From Dietzia natronolimnaea (GTDB lineage: Bacteria; Actinomycetota; Actinomycetes; Mycobacteriales; Mycobacteriaceae): DNA of 64,000 nt. Under the pieces are notes generated by a model. The model did not search any database. It saw only the letters and a list, made by a program, of their open reading frames with translations, and had not been told where the DNA came from. Position numbers and translations under genes: made by a program. How positions within the stretch are numbered: the first letter of the stretch is position 1; the number at the start of each line of letters is the position of its first letter. This document shows, piece by piece, positions 13,608 to 23,566 of the stretch. The stretch spans positions 1 to 64,000 of the forward strand of contig NZ_NTGA01000024.1 in assembly GCF_002289575.1 (NCBI RefSeq), read 5' to 3'.

Positions 13608-13623
13608 GATCACATATATTTGA
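13608..13623. promoter_or_regulatory. Second copy of the GATCACATATAT motif
   Basis: GATCACATATATTTGA lies in the 114-bp gap between the divergent aldehyde dehydrogenase and acyl-CoA dehydrogenase genes. Its first twelve bases equal those at 8417-8428 and the next matching bases (TG) are also kept, but the right arm is less perfect here. It is likely a second operator for the same regulator, placing both promoters in one regulon. This is inference from sequence identity alone. Confidence 0.5.
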
Positions 13624-13701
13624 TGTACCGTCCGTGATACGGACCACAGTAGTCGACTGTGCCCGCCACCGTCACCCCCTGACAGAAAACCGAGGCCAGA
13701 C

Positions 13702-14844
13702 GTGTTCGACATCCTCACCGAAGAACAGCGGGACTTCGCCAGGTCCATCGACGACTTCTGCGCGCGCGAGGTCGGAAGCGCCGAGAAGCGGCGGGAGCTC
13801 ACCACCGAGGGCGGCACCCACTCGCCCGAGATCTACGCCAAGATGGCCGAGCTCGGCTGGCTGGGGCTGACCGTCCCGGAGGAGTACGGCGGCGCCGACG
13901 CCGGAGCCGTGGAACTGTGCCTGCTGCTCGAGCACTCGCTGCGCGGCCTCGCCCCCATCGGTGGCATCGGCCCGACCCTCATCACCGGTGCCGCCTACCA
14001 GAAGTTCGGCTCCGAGGAGCAGCGCAGACGCGCGCTCGACCTGGTCGTCAAGGGCGGGACCCTGTCCATCTCGATGTCCGAACCCGGCGCCGGGTCGGAC
14101 GTCGCGGCGCTGCGCTGCAAGGCCGTCCGCGACGGCGACGACTGGGTGATCACCGGCCAGAAGACCTGGTGCTCCAACGCCCACTTCGCCGACCGGATCC
14201 TCCTTGTCGCGCGGACCGACTCGTCCGGCGCCAAGCACGAGGGCATCACCATGTTCGACGTGCCGGCCGACATCGAGGGTCTGCAGATCACCGGCATCGA
14301 GACCATGGGCGGCAAGGAGGTCAACGACCTGTACTTCACGGACGTCCGCCTGCCCGCCGACTCGGTGATCGGCGAGGTCGGCGGCGGCTGGAAGCAGCTC
14401 ATGACCGGCCTGAACACCGAGCGGCTCATCCTGGCCGCCATGCAGCTCGGCGTGGCCCAGCGCGCCTTCGACGACTGCCTGACGTTCATCCGCGAGCGGG
14501 AGCAGTTCGGCCGCCCCGTCGGCACGTTCCAGGTCATCCGGCACCGGATGGCGGACCTGGCGACCGAGATCGAGGCCACCCGCCTGCTGGTCTACGCCGT
14601 GGCCAGGAAGATCGACGAGTCCGACCCCCAGGCACTCTTCCCGCGCGAGGCCTCCATGGCCAAGCTCAAGGCCTCCGAGCTGAGCAAGCGGGTCACCCTC
14701 GAGTGCATGCAGTCCATGGGCGGTTACGGCTACGCCACCGAGTACGGCATGGAGCGCCTCGTCCGCCAGGCCGTGGTGTCCACCATCTACGGCGGCACCA
14801 ACGAGGTCCAGCGCGACATCATCGGGAAGACGTACGGGCTGTGA
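13702..14844 (+). CDS. Acyl-CoA dehydrogenase (FadE-type)
   Basis: An FAD-dependent acyl-CoA dehydrogenase of 380 residues. It has the N-terminal helical domain, the FAD/substrate block SISMSEPGAGSDVAAL, the WCSNAHFADRILLVAR strand and REQFGRPVGTFQVIRHRMAD. The C-terminal catalytic region is QSMGGYGYATEYGMERLVRQ, followed by IYGGTNEVQRDIIG with the usual RD..I ending. The Glu of YATEYGMER is a candidate catalytic base. It starts with GTG 13702 (weak GAGG upstream) and its stop overlaps the next start as GTGA. The first step of acyl-CoA oxidation is its expected role. Confidence 0.9.
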   Translation: MFDILTEEQRDFARSIDDFCAREVGSAEKRRELTTEGGTHSPEIYAKMAELGWLGLTVPEEYGGADAGAVELCLLLEHSLRGLAPIGGIGPTLITGAAYQKFGSEEQRRRALDLVVKGGTLSISMSEPGAGSDVAALRCKAVRDGDDWVITGQKTWCSNAHFADRILLVARTDSSGAKHEGITMFDVPADIEGLQITGIETMGGKEVNDLYFTDVRLPADSVIGEVGGGWKQLMTGLNTERLILAAMQLGVAQRAFDDCLTFIREREQFGRPVGTFQVIRHRMADLATEIEATRLLVYAVARKIDESDPQALFPREASMAKLKASELSKRVTLECMQSMGGYGYATEYGMERLVRQAVVSTIYGGTNEVQRDIIGKTYGL

Positions 14845-15311
14845 ACGCGCCGCACACCGACGAGCTGGCCGCGATCCGGGCCCTGGAGACCGTCCCCACC
14901 GACCGGGTGTCGGCACTGTGGGACTCGCTGGAGCCCGCCGGGATCGACGAGATCGCCGGGACCCGGTGGAAGGGCACCGGCCTCGACACCAGGCACCCGA
15001 TGTTCGCGATGCTCGGGCAGATGCGCTGGTGGGGCAAGGACTTCACCGACCCGCGGAAGGTGGACCCGATCCTGGTCACCGACGAGTCCGGGGCGGTCGT
15101 CCCGGACACCTCCGCGACCGGCGGGGGCGGCGCCTCGCTCTGGGAGGTCTCGTTCCGCGGCCGCCCGTGCGCCTCCATGGTGTACGACCGGCTGCCGGTG
15201 ATCGACCACTTCGCCGTCGTCGACCCCGACACCCTCCTGGCCGTGATGAACGGCCGGGGGACCCTCCACGAGGGCGAGCACTTCTGGTTCCTCCTCGAAC
15301 GCGAGCGGTAG
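14841..15311 (+). CDS. GXWXG / DUF4334 domain protein
   Basis: A 156-residue protein. Residues about 35-60 carry the GXWXG-like block (GTRWKGTGLDTRHPM) and the C-terminal half matches the DUF4334 pattern (GRPCASMVYDRLPVIDHFAVVDPDTLLAVM). The family has no established activity. It is often found beside lipid-metabolism genes and may be a small ligand-binding beta protein. GTG 14841 overlaps the acyl-CoA dehydrogenase stop, so the two are translationally coupled and probably act on the same substrate. Confidence 0.75.
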   Translation: MNAPHTDELAAIRALETVPTDRVSALWDSLEPAGIDEIAGTRWKGTGLDTRHPMFAMLGQMRWWGKDFTDPRKVDPILVTDESGAVVPDTSATGGGGASLWEVSFRGRPCASMVYDRLPVIDHFAVVDPDTLLAVMNGRGTLHEGEHFWFLLERER

Positions 15312-15417
15312 CGAGGGCCGGGGTGCATCCGACCCGCGCCCGGGTGCGCGACGCGTGTGCACCCGGCGACATCGCGGGTCGGGTGCGCCGGGCGGCGATA
15401 CGGACCAGACTGGGCGC

Positions 15418-16218
15418 ATGACCCCGAACACCGACCGCCCGGTCCGCATCGCCGTCCAACTCCAACCGCAGCACGCGCCCGACTACGGTCTCCTGCGCGA
15501 TGCCGTCCGCCGGTCCGAGGACGCGGGCGTCGACGTGGTGTTCAACTGGGACCACTTCTTTCCGCTCTACGGCGACCCCGACGGCGCGCACTTCGAGTGC
15601 TGGACCATGCTCGCCGCCTGGGCCGAGCAGACCGAGCGGGTGGAGATCGGCGCCCTGGTCACCTGCAACAGCTACCGGAACCCGGACCTGTTGGCGGACA
15701 TGGCCCGCACCGTCGACCACATCTCGGGCGGCCGCCTGATCCTGGGCCTGGGCAGCGGGTGGTTCGAGCGGGACTACACCGAGTACGGGTACGACTTCGG
15801 GACCAAGGGGTCGCGCCTCGACGACCTCGGCGACTCGCTCGAGCGGATCGACCGTCGCTTCGCCACGCTCACCCCTCCCCCGACCCGGCACATCCCGGTG
15901 CTCCTCGGCGGCGGGGGCGAGCGCAAGACCCTGAAGCACGTGGCCCGCCACGCCGACATCTGGCACTCGTTCGTGGACGTGGAGACCTACCGCCACAAGT
16001 CCGGGGTGCTGGCCGGGCACTGCGCCGACGTCGGTCGGGACCCGGCCGAGATCGAGCGCTCCACCGAGATCGGCGGCGCCGCCTCCGCCGACGACGCGCG
16101 GCGCTCGGCGGACGCCCTGCTGGCCGAGGGCGTCACGCTGTTCACCGTGGGCCTGAACGGGCCCGACTACCCCTTGGATCTGGTGGAGTCGCTGGTGGCC
16201 TGGCGCGACGGCCGCTGA
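15418..16218 (+). CDS. Luciferase-like (LLM class) F420-dependent oxidoreductase
   Basis: A bacterial-luciferase-fold protein of 266 residues. Visible blocks are VVFNWDHFFPLYG, VEIGALVTCNSYRNPDLLADMARTVDHISGGRLILGLGSGWFERDYTEYG and IPVLLGGGGERKTLKHVARHADIW, typical of actinobacterial LLM oxidoreductases that use F420. Substrate unknown. ATG 15418 is chosen because homology starts just after it. The upstream in-frame ORF extension is low in family similarity. It is a separate unit 106 bp after the previous gene. Confidence 0.85.
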   Translation: MTPNTDRPVRIAVQLQPQHAPDYGLLRDAVRRSEDAGVDVVFNWDHFFPLYGDPDGAHFECWTMLAAWAEQTERVEIGALVTCNSYRNPDLLADMARTVDHISGGRLILGLGSGWFERDYTEYGYDFGTKGSRLDDLGDSLERIDRRFATLTPPPTRHIPVLLGGGGERKTLKHVARHADIWHSFVDVETYRHKSGVLAGHCADVGRDPAEIERSTEIGGAASADDARRSADALLAEGVTLFTVGLNGPDYPLDLVESLVAWRDGR

Positions 16219-16247
16219 CGGCCCGGCTCCGTCGCTGAGGGGCGGAC

Positions 16248-16472
16248 TCAGCCGCGGTTGACGGCGCGGTCGGCCCGGCGCCACACGCGGAAGGTGTAGC
16301 CGGACGCCGCGAGCATGAGCACCAGCACGAACGAGGCGAGGATCGACGGGCGCCCGACCACGATCAGGCCGACCGCGTTGACCAGCGCGAGCACGGTGAA
16401 GAACCCGACGAACCCGCCCAGGACCTCCAGCCGCTGCCGGGTCCCGAGCGCGTCCCCGCCGCTCCGAGCCAC
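16248..16472 (-). CDS. Small membrane protein, two predicted TM segments
   Basis: A 74-residue protein with two hydrophobic helices (FVGFFTVLALVNAVGLIVVG and ILASFVLVLMLAASGYTF) and a basic C-terminus. I do not recognise a family. It starts 6 bp after the stop of the sugB-like permease gene on the same strand, so it is the last gene of the sugar importer operon and may be an accessory membrane component or an unrelated passenger. Confidence 0.6.
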   Translation of the reverse strand: MARSGGDALGTRQRLEVLGGFVGFFTVLALVNAVGLIVVGRPSILASFVLVLMLAASGYTFRVWRRADRAVNRG

Positions 16473-16478
16473 GACCGG

Positions 16479-17426
16479 TCAGCTCTTCAGACCGCCGGCG
16501 GTGAGGCCGGAGATGATCCGTCGCTGGAAGATCAGCACCATGATCACCAGCGGGACGGTGACGAGCGCACCCGCCGCCATGATCGCCGCGTGCGGCGGGA
16601 TGTAGGGGTTGACCCCGGAGAACCGGGCGATCGCCACGGTGACCGGCTCGGTCGAGGAGTTGGACAGCTGCTGCGACAGCAGGAACTCGTTCCACGTGAT
16701 GATGAACGCCAGGATCGCGGTGGTGAACAACGCCGGCGCGGCGAGCGGCAGGATGATCTTGATGAACGCCTGGCCGCGGGTGGCGCCGTCGACGCGCGCC
16801 GCCTCCTCCAGCTCCCAGGGCAGGTCGTTGAAGAACGAGGTCAGGGTGTAGATGGTCAGGGGCAGCGCGAACGAGATGTTGGGGATGATGAGCGCCTGAT
16901 AGGTGCCGATCCAGCCGATGTCGGTGAACAGCTGGAACAGCGGCGTGACCAGCGCGACGCCGGGGAACATCGACGCGGCCAGGATGACGCCGGTGACGAG
17001 GAACTTCCCGCGGAAGTCCACCCGCGCGAGCGCATAGGCGGTGAAGACGCCGAAGAGCAGCGCCAGCGCGGTGGTGATGGAGCTGATGATCACCGAGTTG
17101 ATGATCGCACCGAAGAAGTTGTTGCCCGCGTCCGTGGCCAGCGCCTCACGGAAGTTGTCGAGGGTGAGGTGCGAGGGCACGGGGCTGGCGGAGAACACGA
17201 ACCGGTTGTCGCGGAACGCCGTGACGAGCATCCAGTAGAACGGCGCGAGCCCCCAGATCAGGATGAGCAGGGCCCCGATGTAGGTGCCGATCCTCGGGCC
17301 GAGTGGCTTGCGGGGCGGCCGGAGGTCGTCGTTGTTGTCCCGATCGTGGAGACCGGGGTGTGACGACGACGAGGTGGGCGGCCGCGTGGTGGACGACGTG
17401 GACGGTTCAGGCGCTCGGTGACTCAC
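16479..17426 (-). CDS. sugB: Sugar ABC transporter permease, SugB/MalG type
   Basis: A 315-residue inner-membrane permease with six predicted TM helices after a proline/serine-rich cytoplasmic N-terminus. The EAA loop that docks to the ATPase is ELEEAARVDGATRGQAFIKIILPLAAP. The C-terminus (IFQRRIISGLTAGGLKS) is typical of the MalG/SugB subfamily. It would pair with the permease encoded by the overlapping upstream gene (4-bp overlap). In mycobacteria the LpqY-SugABC complex recycles trehalose. The gene symbol is by analogy. Confidence 0.82.
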   Translation of the reverse strand: MSHRAPEPSTSSTTRPPTSSSSHPGLHDRDNNDDLRPPRKPLGPRIGTYIGALLILIWGLAPFYWMLVTAFRDNRFVFSASPVPSHLTLDNFREALATDAGNNFFGAIINSVIISSITTALALLFGVFTAYALARVDFRGKFLVTGVILAASMFPGVALVTPLFQLFTDIGWIGTYQALIIPNISFALPLTIYTLTSFFNDLPWELEEAARVDGATRGQAFIKIILPLAAPALFTTAILAFIITWNEFLLSQQLSNSSTEPVTVAIARFSGVNPYIPPHAAIMAAGALVTVPLVIMVLIFQRRIISGLTAGGLKS

Positions 17427-18412
17427 CGGATCTCCTCCTTCTTGCCGGTGCGGTCATCGACGACATTCGCGCCGAGGAACTTCACCATGACGAACGCCAC
17501 GGCGAAGATCAGCAGGAACACCAGTGTCGATATGGCGGACGCGCTGTTGAAGTTGCCCATCCGCATCTCGTTGACCACCAGCATGGACACCGTCGCGGTG
17601 GGCGAGCCGGAGTTGGCCGACACGAGGATCACGGGCAGGTCGTACATGCGCAGCGCGTCGAGGGTGCGGAAGAGGATCGCCACCATCAGGGCCGGCCGGA
17701 CCAGCGGCAACGTGATCCTGGTGAACTGCTGCCACCGTGAGGCGCCGTCCACTCGGGCCGCCTCGTAGACGTCCCCGGGGATCATTTGCAACCCGGCGAG
17801 GATCAGCAGCGCCATGAAGGGCGCGGTCTTCCACACGTCCGCGATGATGATGGCCATACGGGCGTAGAACGGGTCGGTGGTCCAGGCGATGTTGGTGCCC
17901 AGCATCGTGTTGGCGATCCCGTTGGGGGCGAAGATGAACGCCCAGAGCTTGGCGGTGACGGCGGTGGGGATCGCCCACGGCACGAGGACCGCCGCGCGCA
18001 GGAGCGAGCGTCCCCAGATGCTCTTGCCCATGACCACCGCCATGGCGAAGCCGAGCACGGTCTCGAGCGAGACGGTGGTGACGGTGAAGAACAGGGTGTT
18101 GCCCATGGCGGGCCAGAAGTCGACGGCCGAGACACCGGGCGGGCAGGGGATGGTGCCGTCGCCGCCCCGGGCCGGGCACGCCTGGGTGAGCCAGTAGAGA
18201 TAGTGCTGGAACCCGGCGAACCCACCGTCCGAGAACATCCCCGTGGCGGGATCGAGGCCGCGGTCGGCCTGGAAGGACAGGTACACCGCACGGACGACCG
18301 GGTAACCGATCACCACCGCGAGGATCGCGAGCGCGGGGCCCACCATCCACACCGGACGCCAGTCGAATCTCTTCTCGACCAGTGGCGCCGGGGACTTCTC
18401 ACTCGTCGTCAT
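17423..18412 (-). CDS. sugA: Sugar ABC transporter permease, SugA/MalF type
   Basis: A 329-residue permease with about six TM helices, a periplasmic insert containing a CPARGGDGTIPCPPG segment with two cysteines, and the EAA loop YEAARVDGASRWQQFTRITLPLVRP. It forms the heterodimeric channel with the SugB-like protein. It starts 117 bp after the binding-protein gene. That gap contains a strong hairpin (18459-18491) which may lower permease expression relative to the binding protein. Its stop overlaps the sugB start. Confidence 0.82.
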   Translation of the reverse strand: MTTSEKSPAPLVEKRFDWRPVWMVGPALAILAVVIGYPVVRAVYLSFQADRGLDPATGMFSDGGFAGFQHYLYWLTQACPARGGDGTIPCPPGVSAVDFWPAMGNTLFFTVTTVSLETVLGFAMAVVMGKSIWGRSLLRAAVLVPWAIPTAVTAKLWAFIFAPNGIANTMLGTNIAWTTDPFYARMAIIIADVWKTAPFMALLILAGLQMIPGDVYEAARVDGASRWQQFTRITLPLVRPALMVAILFRTLDALRMYDLPVILVSANSGSPTATVSMLVVNEMRMGNFNSASAISTLVFLLIFAVAFVMVKFLGANVVDDRTGKKEEIR

Positions 18413-18458
18413 CGCTGCAGCTCCTCATCGGATCGCACCCGCCCTCACCACGACGGCC

Positions 18459-18491
18459 GATGGGCCCCGGGAATGCTACCCGGGGCCCATC
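18459..18491 (-). terminator. Intercistronic 13-bp perfect hairpin between binding protein and permease genes
   Basis: GATGGGCCCCGGG pairs perfectly with its complement across a 7-base loop (AATGCTA). There is no obvious U-run, so it may act as a partial terminator or an mRNA-stabilising structure that sets a higher level of the lipoprotein than of the permeases. That arrangement is common in sugar ABC importer operons. Confidence 0.7.
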
Positions 18492-18529
18492 AGCGCGGTG
18501 ATGTCATACCTGCTGTTCGGACTCTGGTG

Positions 18530-19804
18530 TCACTGAGCCGCTTGGTCGATCGCGGCGCTCATGTCGGTGAGCGCCTGCTCGACGTTCTTCTCGCCACGCA
18601 GCGCGGCGAACGTGTTGTCCTGGATCGCCTTGGACACCGCCGGGTAGTACGGCGTGACCGGGCGCGGCTCGGCGTTCTCGAGAGCCGCCTTGAGGGCCGG
18701 CATGTACGGGAACTCCTGCTGCAGCGCCTCGTCGTCGTAGATCGAGGACAGGACCGGCGGGAACGACTGCTCGGCGAAGCCCATCTGGACGTCCTCGGAG
18801 ATGATGAACTCGAGGAACGCCTGGGCCGTGGCCTTGTTCTCGGAGAACACGTTGATGGCGTTGTTGTAGCCGCCGAGGGTGGACCGGCCTGCGCCGTCCT
18901 GGCCGACGATGGGTGCGACCTCGAACCGGCCCTGGACCTGGGACGTGGGATCGGACTGGCCCGACTCGTACATGTACGGCCAGTTGTAGGAGTACATGGT
19001 CTCGCCGGCGAGGAAGGCCTGCGCGGTCTCCTCCTCCGTGAAGGCGTCGGTCTGCGGGGGGATCACGCCGTTCTGGTAGGCGTCGACCAGGGCGGTGAGG
19101 CCGGCGCGTGCCTGATCGGTGTCGAGCTCCGGGGTCTGCCCGTCGTCACCCACGACCTGACCGCCCCAGCTGTGGATGAACTGGGTGGCGGCGACGGTGA
19201 GGCCCTCGTAGAGGCTGAGCTGCGTCTGCAGGCAGTCGACGTCGGCGCCTTCCGCGGCCTCGCAGGACGCGACCAGTGCGTCCCAGTTGGCGGGCGCCTC
19301 CGGCTGGAGGTCCGTGCGGTAGTACAGCAGCTGGGCGTTGGTGTTCTGCGGGATGCCGTAGAGCGTGCCGTTGTAGGTCGCGGAGTCCACGGCGGCCTCG
19401 ATCAGGCCGGACGTGTCGACCTCGGTGTCGCCCTCGATCGGCTGCAGCCACCCGTTGGCCGCGAAGTACGCGGTGTCCGTGACGTCGAGAGCGAACACGT
19501 CGTACTCGCCGCTCTCGGTCTGGAGGGACTGCGTGAGGGTGTCCCGCTGGCCGTCCTGCTCGGCGGGGAGCTCACGGAGGGTGACCTCCTGGTCGGGGTT
19601 CTCCGCGTTCCACTGCTCGATGACGGGACGGAGCTTGTCCGTGTCGTTGCTGCCCATCGCGAAGGTGATTGGGCCGACGCCCGAGGTGCCGGCCTCCGCC
19701 TGCTCGTCGGAGTCGTCACCACCACCGTTGCCACAGGCCGCGGTGAGCACCGCGACCATGGATGCGGCCGCCGCCGCCTTGAGGAACCTGCCGTGAACGG
19801 CCAT
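18530..19804 (-). CDS. lpqY: Sugar-binding lipoprotein of an ABC importer (LpqY-like)
   Basis: A 424-residue extracytoplasmic solute-binding protein. The signal peptide ends in the lipobox VLTAAC with the modified cysteine at residue 24, followed by an acidic linker. The body matches family-1 sugar-binding proteins (ITFAMGSNDTDKLRPVIEQWNAENPDQEVTLRE, YSYNWPYMYESGQSD). Position beside SugA/SugB-like permeases and a SugC-like ATPase suggests trehalose or another alpha-glucoside as ligand, but specificity cannot be read from sequence. It is preceded by a 281-bp gap holding a palindrome. Confidence 0.82.
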   Translation of the reverse strand: MAVHGRFLKAAAAASMVAVLTAACGNGGGDDSDEQAEAGTSGVGPITFAMGSNDTDKLRPVIEQWNAENPDQEVTLRELPAEQDGQRDTLTQSLQTESGEYDVFALDVTDTAYFAANGWLQPIEGDTEVDTSGLIEAAVDSATYNGTLYGIPQNTNAQLLYYRTDLQPEAPANWDALVASCEAAEGADVDCLQTQLSLYEGLTVAATQFIHSWGGQVVGDDGQTPELDTDQARAGLTALVDAYQNGVIPPQTDAFTEEETAQAFLAGETMYSYNWPYMYESGQSDPTSQVQGRFEVAPIVGQDGAGRSTLGGYNNAINVFSENKATAQAFLEFIISEDVQMGFAEQSFPPVLSSIYDDEALQQEFPYMPALKAALENAEPRPVTPYYPAVSKAIQDNTFAALRGEKNVEQALTDMSAAIDQAAQ

Positions 19805-20015
19805 GCGCTCTCTCCTACTGTCGTGTCTCGCCTACCGCCGACGTGTGCCGGCGGTCGGGTGATCCCGGGTTCACTGTGACGCGGGTCTCTCTGAGGTCCC
19901 GCTGAGCGTAACCCACACGGGGCCTGTGGCGTCGGACCATGGACGGTCCCATCGCCGACTCCCCGCCGTACCGCCGCCCGTGGGCCGCGAGACTCAGATC
20001 ACACGCGACACTCTA

Positions 20016-20032
20016 GCAACAACAGATGTTGC
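20016..20032. promoter_or_regulatory. 17-bp palindrome upstream of the lpqY-like gene
   Basis: GCAACAACAGATGTTGC has perfect 6-bp arms (GCAACA/TGTTGC) and a 5-base centre. It lies about 210 bp upstream of the binding-protein start and about 55 bp past the end of the SugC-like gene. A LacI-, GntR- or ROK-type sugar repressor site is plausible, but no such regulator gene is in the window. The rest of 19805-20085 shows nothing else I can assign. Confidence 0.4.
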
Positions 20033-20085
20033 AGTCCGCCACTACCGCCCTCATCGAGCCCTGTGGCGCGCCTCGGCGCACCCGG

Positions 20086-21141
<1,056 letters not shown>

Positions 21142-21358
21142 GGAGAGATCCTTCCCTTCACCGGCAGGAACGTGCCGGACGATCCGAGATTGAGGGTTGT
21201 CACGACGACTGTAGCGTCACGGGACCGGTGTTCACCGGCACTGCGCCCACAGTTCATCCGCACGTGTCCTCACCTCGCCCGTGCCGTCGCCCGCGCTCCC
21301 TAGGGTCACACCGTCCTCGTGCGCCCGTGCGCGACCCACACACCCTCAGGGAGAACCG

Positions 21359-23494
21359 TTGTCAGTCCGCACTCTGCTTCCCATCGCCACGCCCGGCATC
21401 TCCAACCGCCAGCACCTGACCTGCCTGTACAAGTGCGGCGACCAGTGTGCGTCACCCGCCCCCAACGCCAGCGGGAATCCGTACTTCGGCGACGTCGCCG
21501 CCGAGATCAGCCGGCGCGGGGCCCTCAAGGCGGCCGGCGTGATCGCGCTCGCCGTCGGGGCCACGCAGGTTCTACCGGCCACCGCCGCCGCGCAGGGCTC
21601 CCTCGGCACCGGGTCGGCGGGCGCTCTCGGATCGTCGGGTGGGGGCACTCTCGACACCGGTTTCCTCCCCGTGTCCCCCAACACCGCGGACGCCGTCACG
21701 GTGCCGGCCGGGCACTCCAGCGACGTGGTGATCCGCTGGGGAGATCCGGTGATCCCCGGAGGCCCCGCCTTCGACTTCGAGAACCAGTCGGCCGCCGCGC
21801 AGGCGGTGCAGTACGGCTTCAACTGCGACCTGGCGGTCCTGTTCCCCATGGACGATCGGGACGAGAGGTTCCTGCTCACGGTCAACCACGAGTACACCAC
21901 CGAGCCGATGATGTTCCGCGGGTACGACTCCGCGGCCCCCACCCGCGAGCAGGTCGAGATCGCCTGGGCCGCTCACGGTATGACGGTGGTCGAACTCGCC
22001 AGCAGGCCGTCCGATGGCGGGCTCGATCCCGTGATGGGCTCGTACAACCGCCGCATCACCGCGACGACGCCGTTCGAGTTGCGTGGTCCCGCCGTCGGCG
22101 CGCTCACCCGGACCACCGCCGACCCCACCGGGACCCGCGTGCTGGGCACGCTCAACAACTGCGCCGGCGGCCACACCCCCTGGGGGACGGTCCTGTCCGG
22201 CGAGGAGAACTTCAACCAGTACTTCGGCACCACCGGCTCCGTCACCGACCCGGCGCGAGTGGAGGCCCTCCGGCGCTACGGTGTGTCGGTCGGCGAGTCC
22301 GGGCGCAAGTGGGAGCGTTTCGACAGCCGCTTCGACCTGGCCGTCGAACCCCACGAGGTCAACCGCTTCGGCTACGTCGTCGAGGTCGATCCGTGGAACC
22401 CGGATTCCACGCCCGTCAAGCACTCGGCGCTCGGCCGGTTCAAGCACGAGGGCGGAACGGTCCACGTGACGGCGGACGGGACCGTCGTCATCTATTCGGG
22501 CGACGACGAGCGATTCGACTACCTCTACAAGTTCATCTCCAGCCGAACCATCGTGCCGGGGCGGACCCCGGCGGCCCGGGAACAGAACATGAGGATCCTC
22601 GACGAGGGGACCCTCTACGTGGCCACCTTTACCGGCAACTCCCCGGCGTCCGAGATCGACGGGTCGGGCGCCCTCCCCTCGGACGGCGCATTCGACGGCA
22701 CGGGTGCCTGGATCCCGCTCCTGACCGTCGACTCCGCCGGCAACGCCGTCTCCCACGTCCCCGGCATGAGCGCCGAGGAGGTCGCCGTGTACACCCGGAT
22801 GGCGGGTGACGCGGTCGGGGCCACGAAGATGGACCGTCCGGAGGACGTCGAGCCCAGCCCCACGACCGGCAAGGTCTACATGGCGCTGACCAACAACACC
22901 CGCCGCACCGTCGGTCAGGTCGACGAGGCCAACCCCCGGCATGACAACAAGCACGGTCAGGTAGTCGAGATCACCGACGACCACGCCGGGACGACCTTCG
23001 GCTGGAACCTGCTCCTGGTCTGCGGCGACCCCGCCGCCGCCGACACCTACTTCGGCGGCTTCGACAAATCCAAGGTCAGCCCGATCTCCTGCCCGGACAA
23101 CGTGGCCTTCGACCCCGCCGGTGGGCTGTGGGTGTCGACAGACGGCAACGCGCTCGGATTCAACGACGGGCTGTACTCCGTGGCCACCGAGGGGCCGAAC
23201 CGGGGGGAGACCAAGCTGTTCCTCACCGTGCCCGTGGGTGCGGAGACCTGCGGCCCGCTCGTCTTCTCCGACCGGGCGATCGTCAACGTCCAGCACCCCG
23301 GGGAGAAGGACGGGTCCTCGATCGAGAACCCCGCCTCCCACTGGCCGGACGGCGGCACCAGCCAGCCGCGGCCCTCGACGGTCGTGGCGTGGAAGGACGG
23401 GTTCACCGGCGGGACGGGCTCACTGTCCGGGGGTTCGCTGTCCGGGGGTTCGCTGTCCGGGGGCTCCCTGCCGGCGGGGTCGCTCGGTTCCTGA
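21359..23494 (+). CDS. phoX: PhoX-type secreted phosphatase (DUF839)
   Basis: A protein of about 711 residues. The conserved PhoX N-terminus is present (NRQHLTCLYKCGDQC, NPYFGDVA), followed by a Tat-type signal (SRRGALKAAGVIALAVGATQ, cleavage near ATAAAQ). The body carries family blocks such as NHEYTTEPMMF, TPWGTVLSGEENFNQYFG, RWERFDSRFDL-like sequence, YSGDDERFDYLYKF and MDRPEDVEPSPTTGKVYMALTNN. PhoX enzymes are Ca/Fe-dependent phosphomonoesterases secreted folded. TTG 21359 with an AGGGAG ribosome site is chosen over an upstream ATG. The tail is a run of GSLSG pentapeptides (last 25 residues), not a usual PhoX feature. Confidence 0.85.
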   Translation: MSVRTLLPIATPGISNRQHLTCLYKCGDQCASPAPNASGNPYFGDVAAEISRRGALKAAGVIALAVGATQVLPATAAAQGSLGTGSAGALGSSGGGTLDTGFLPVSPNTADAVTVPAGHSSDVVIRWGDPVIPGGPAFDFENQSAAAQAVQYGFNCDLAVLFPMDDRDERFLLTVNHEYTTEPMMFRGYDSAAPTREQVEIAWAAHGMTVVELASRPSDGGLDPVMGSYNRRITATTPFELRGPAVGALTRTTADPTGTRVLGTLNNCAGGHTPWGTVLSGEENFNQYFGTTGSVTDPARVEALRRYGVSVGESGRKWERFDSRFDLAVEPHEVNRFGYVVEVDPWNPDSTPVKHSALGRFKHEGGTVHVTADGTVVIYSGDDERFDYLYKFISSRTIVPGRTPAAREQNMRILDEGTLYVATFTGNSPASEIDGSGALPSDGAFDGTGAWIPLLTVDSAGNAVSHVPGMSAEEVAVYTRMAGDAVGATKMDRPEDVEPSPTTGKVYMALTNNTRRTVGQVDEANPRHDNKHGQVVEITDDHAGTTFGWNLLLVCGDPAAADTYFGGFDKSKVSPISCPDNVAFDPAGGLWVSTDGNALGFNDGLYSVATEGPNRGETKLFLTVPVGAETCGPLVFSDRAIVNVQHPGEKDGSSIENPASHWPDGGTSQPRPSTVVAWKDGFTGGTGSLSGGSLSGGSLSGGSLPAGSLGS
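23423..23467 (+). repeat. Three 15-bp tandem repeats at the 3' end of phoX
   Basis: The unit CTGTCCGGGGGTTCG occurs three times (the third with two substitutions) and encodes repeated L-S-G-G-S, i.e. the GSLSG pentapeptide in register. The same GS-hydrophobic pentapeptide pattern builds most of the protein at 62803-63891. Confidence 0.85.
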
Positions 23495-23566
23495 CCGTTC
23501 GTGTGCGGGGCCGGCGCGGGGTGGGCAGGGATGAGAGGCCGATCCCGCGCCGTCGGTCGCGCGCCG

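Noticed and set aside
17786-19879. 697-codon open frame on the plus strand
   Set aside because: Antisense to the sugA and lpqY-like genes, whose protein signatures are clear on the minus strand.
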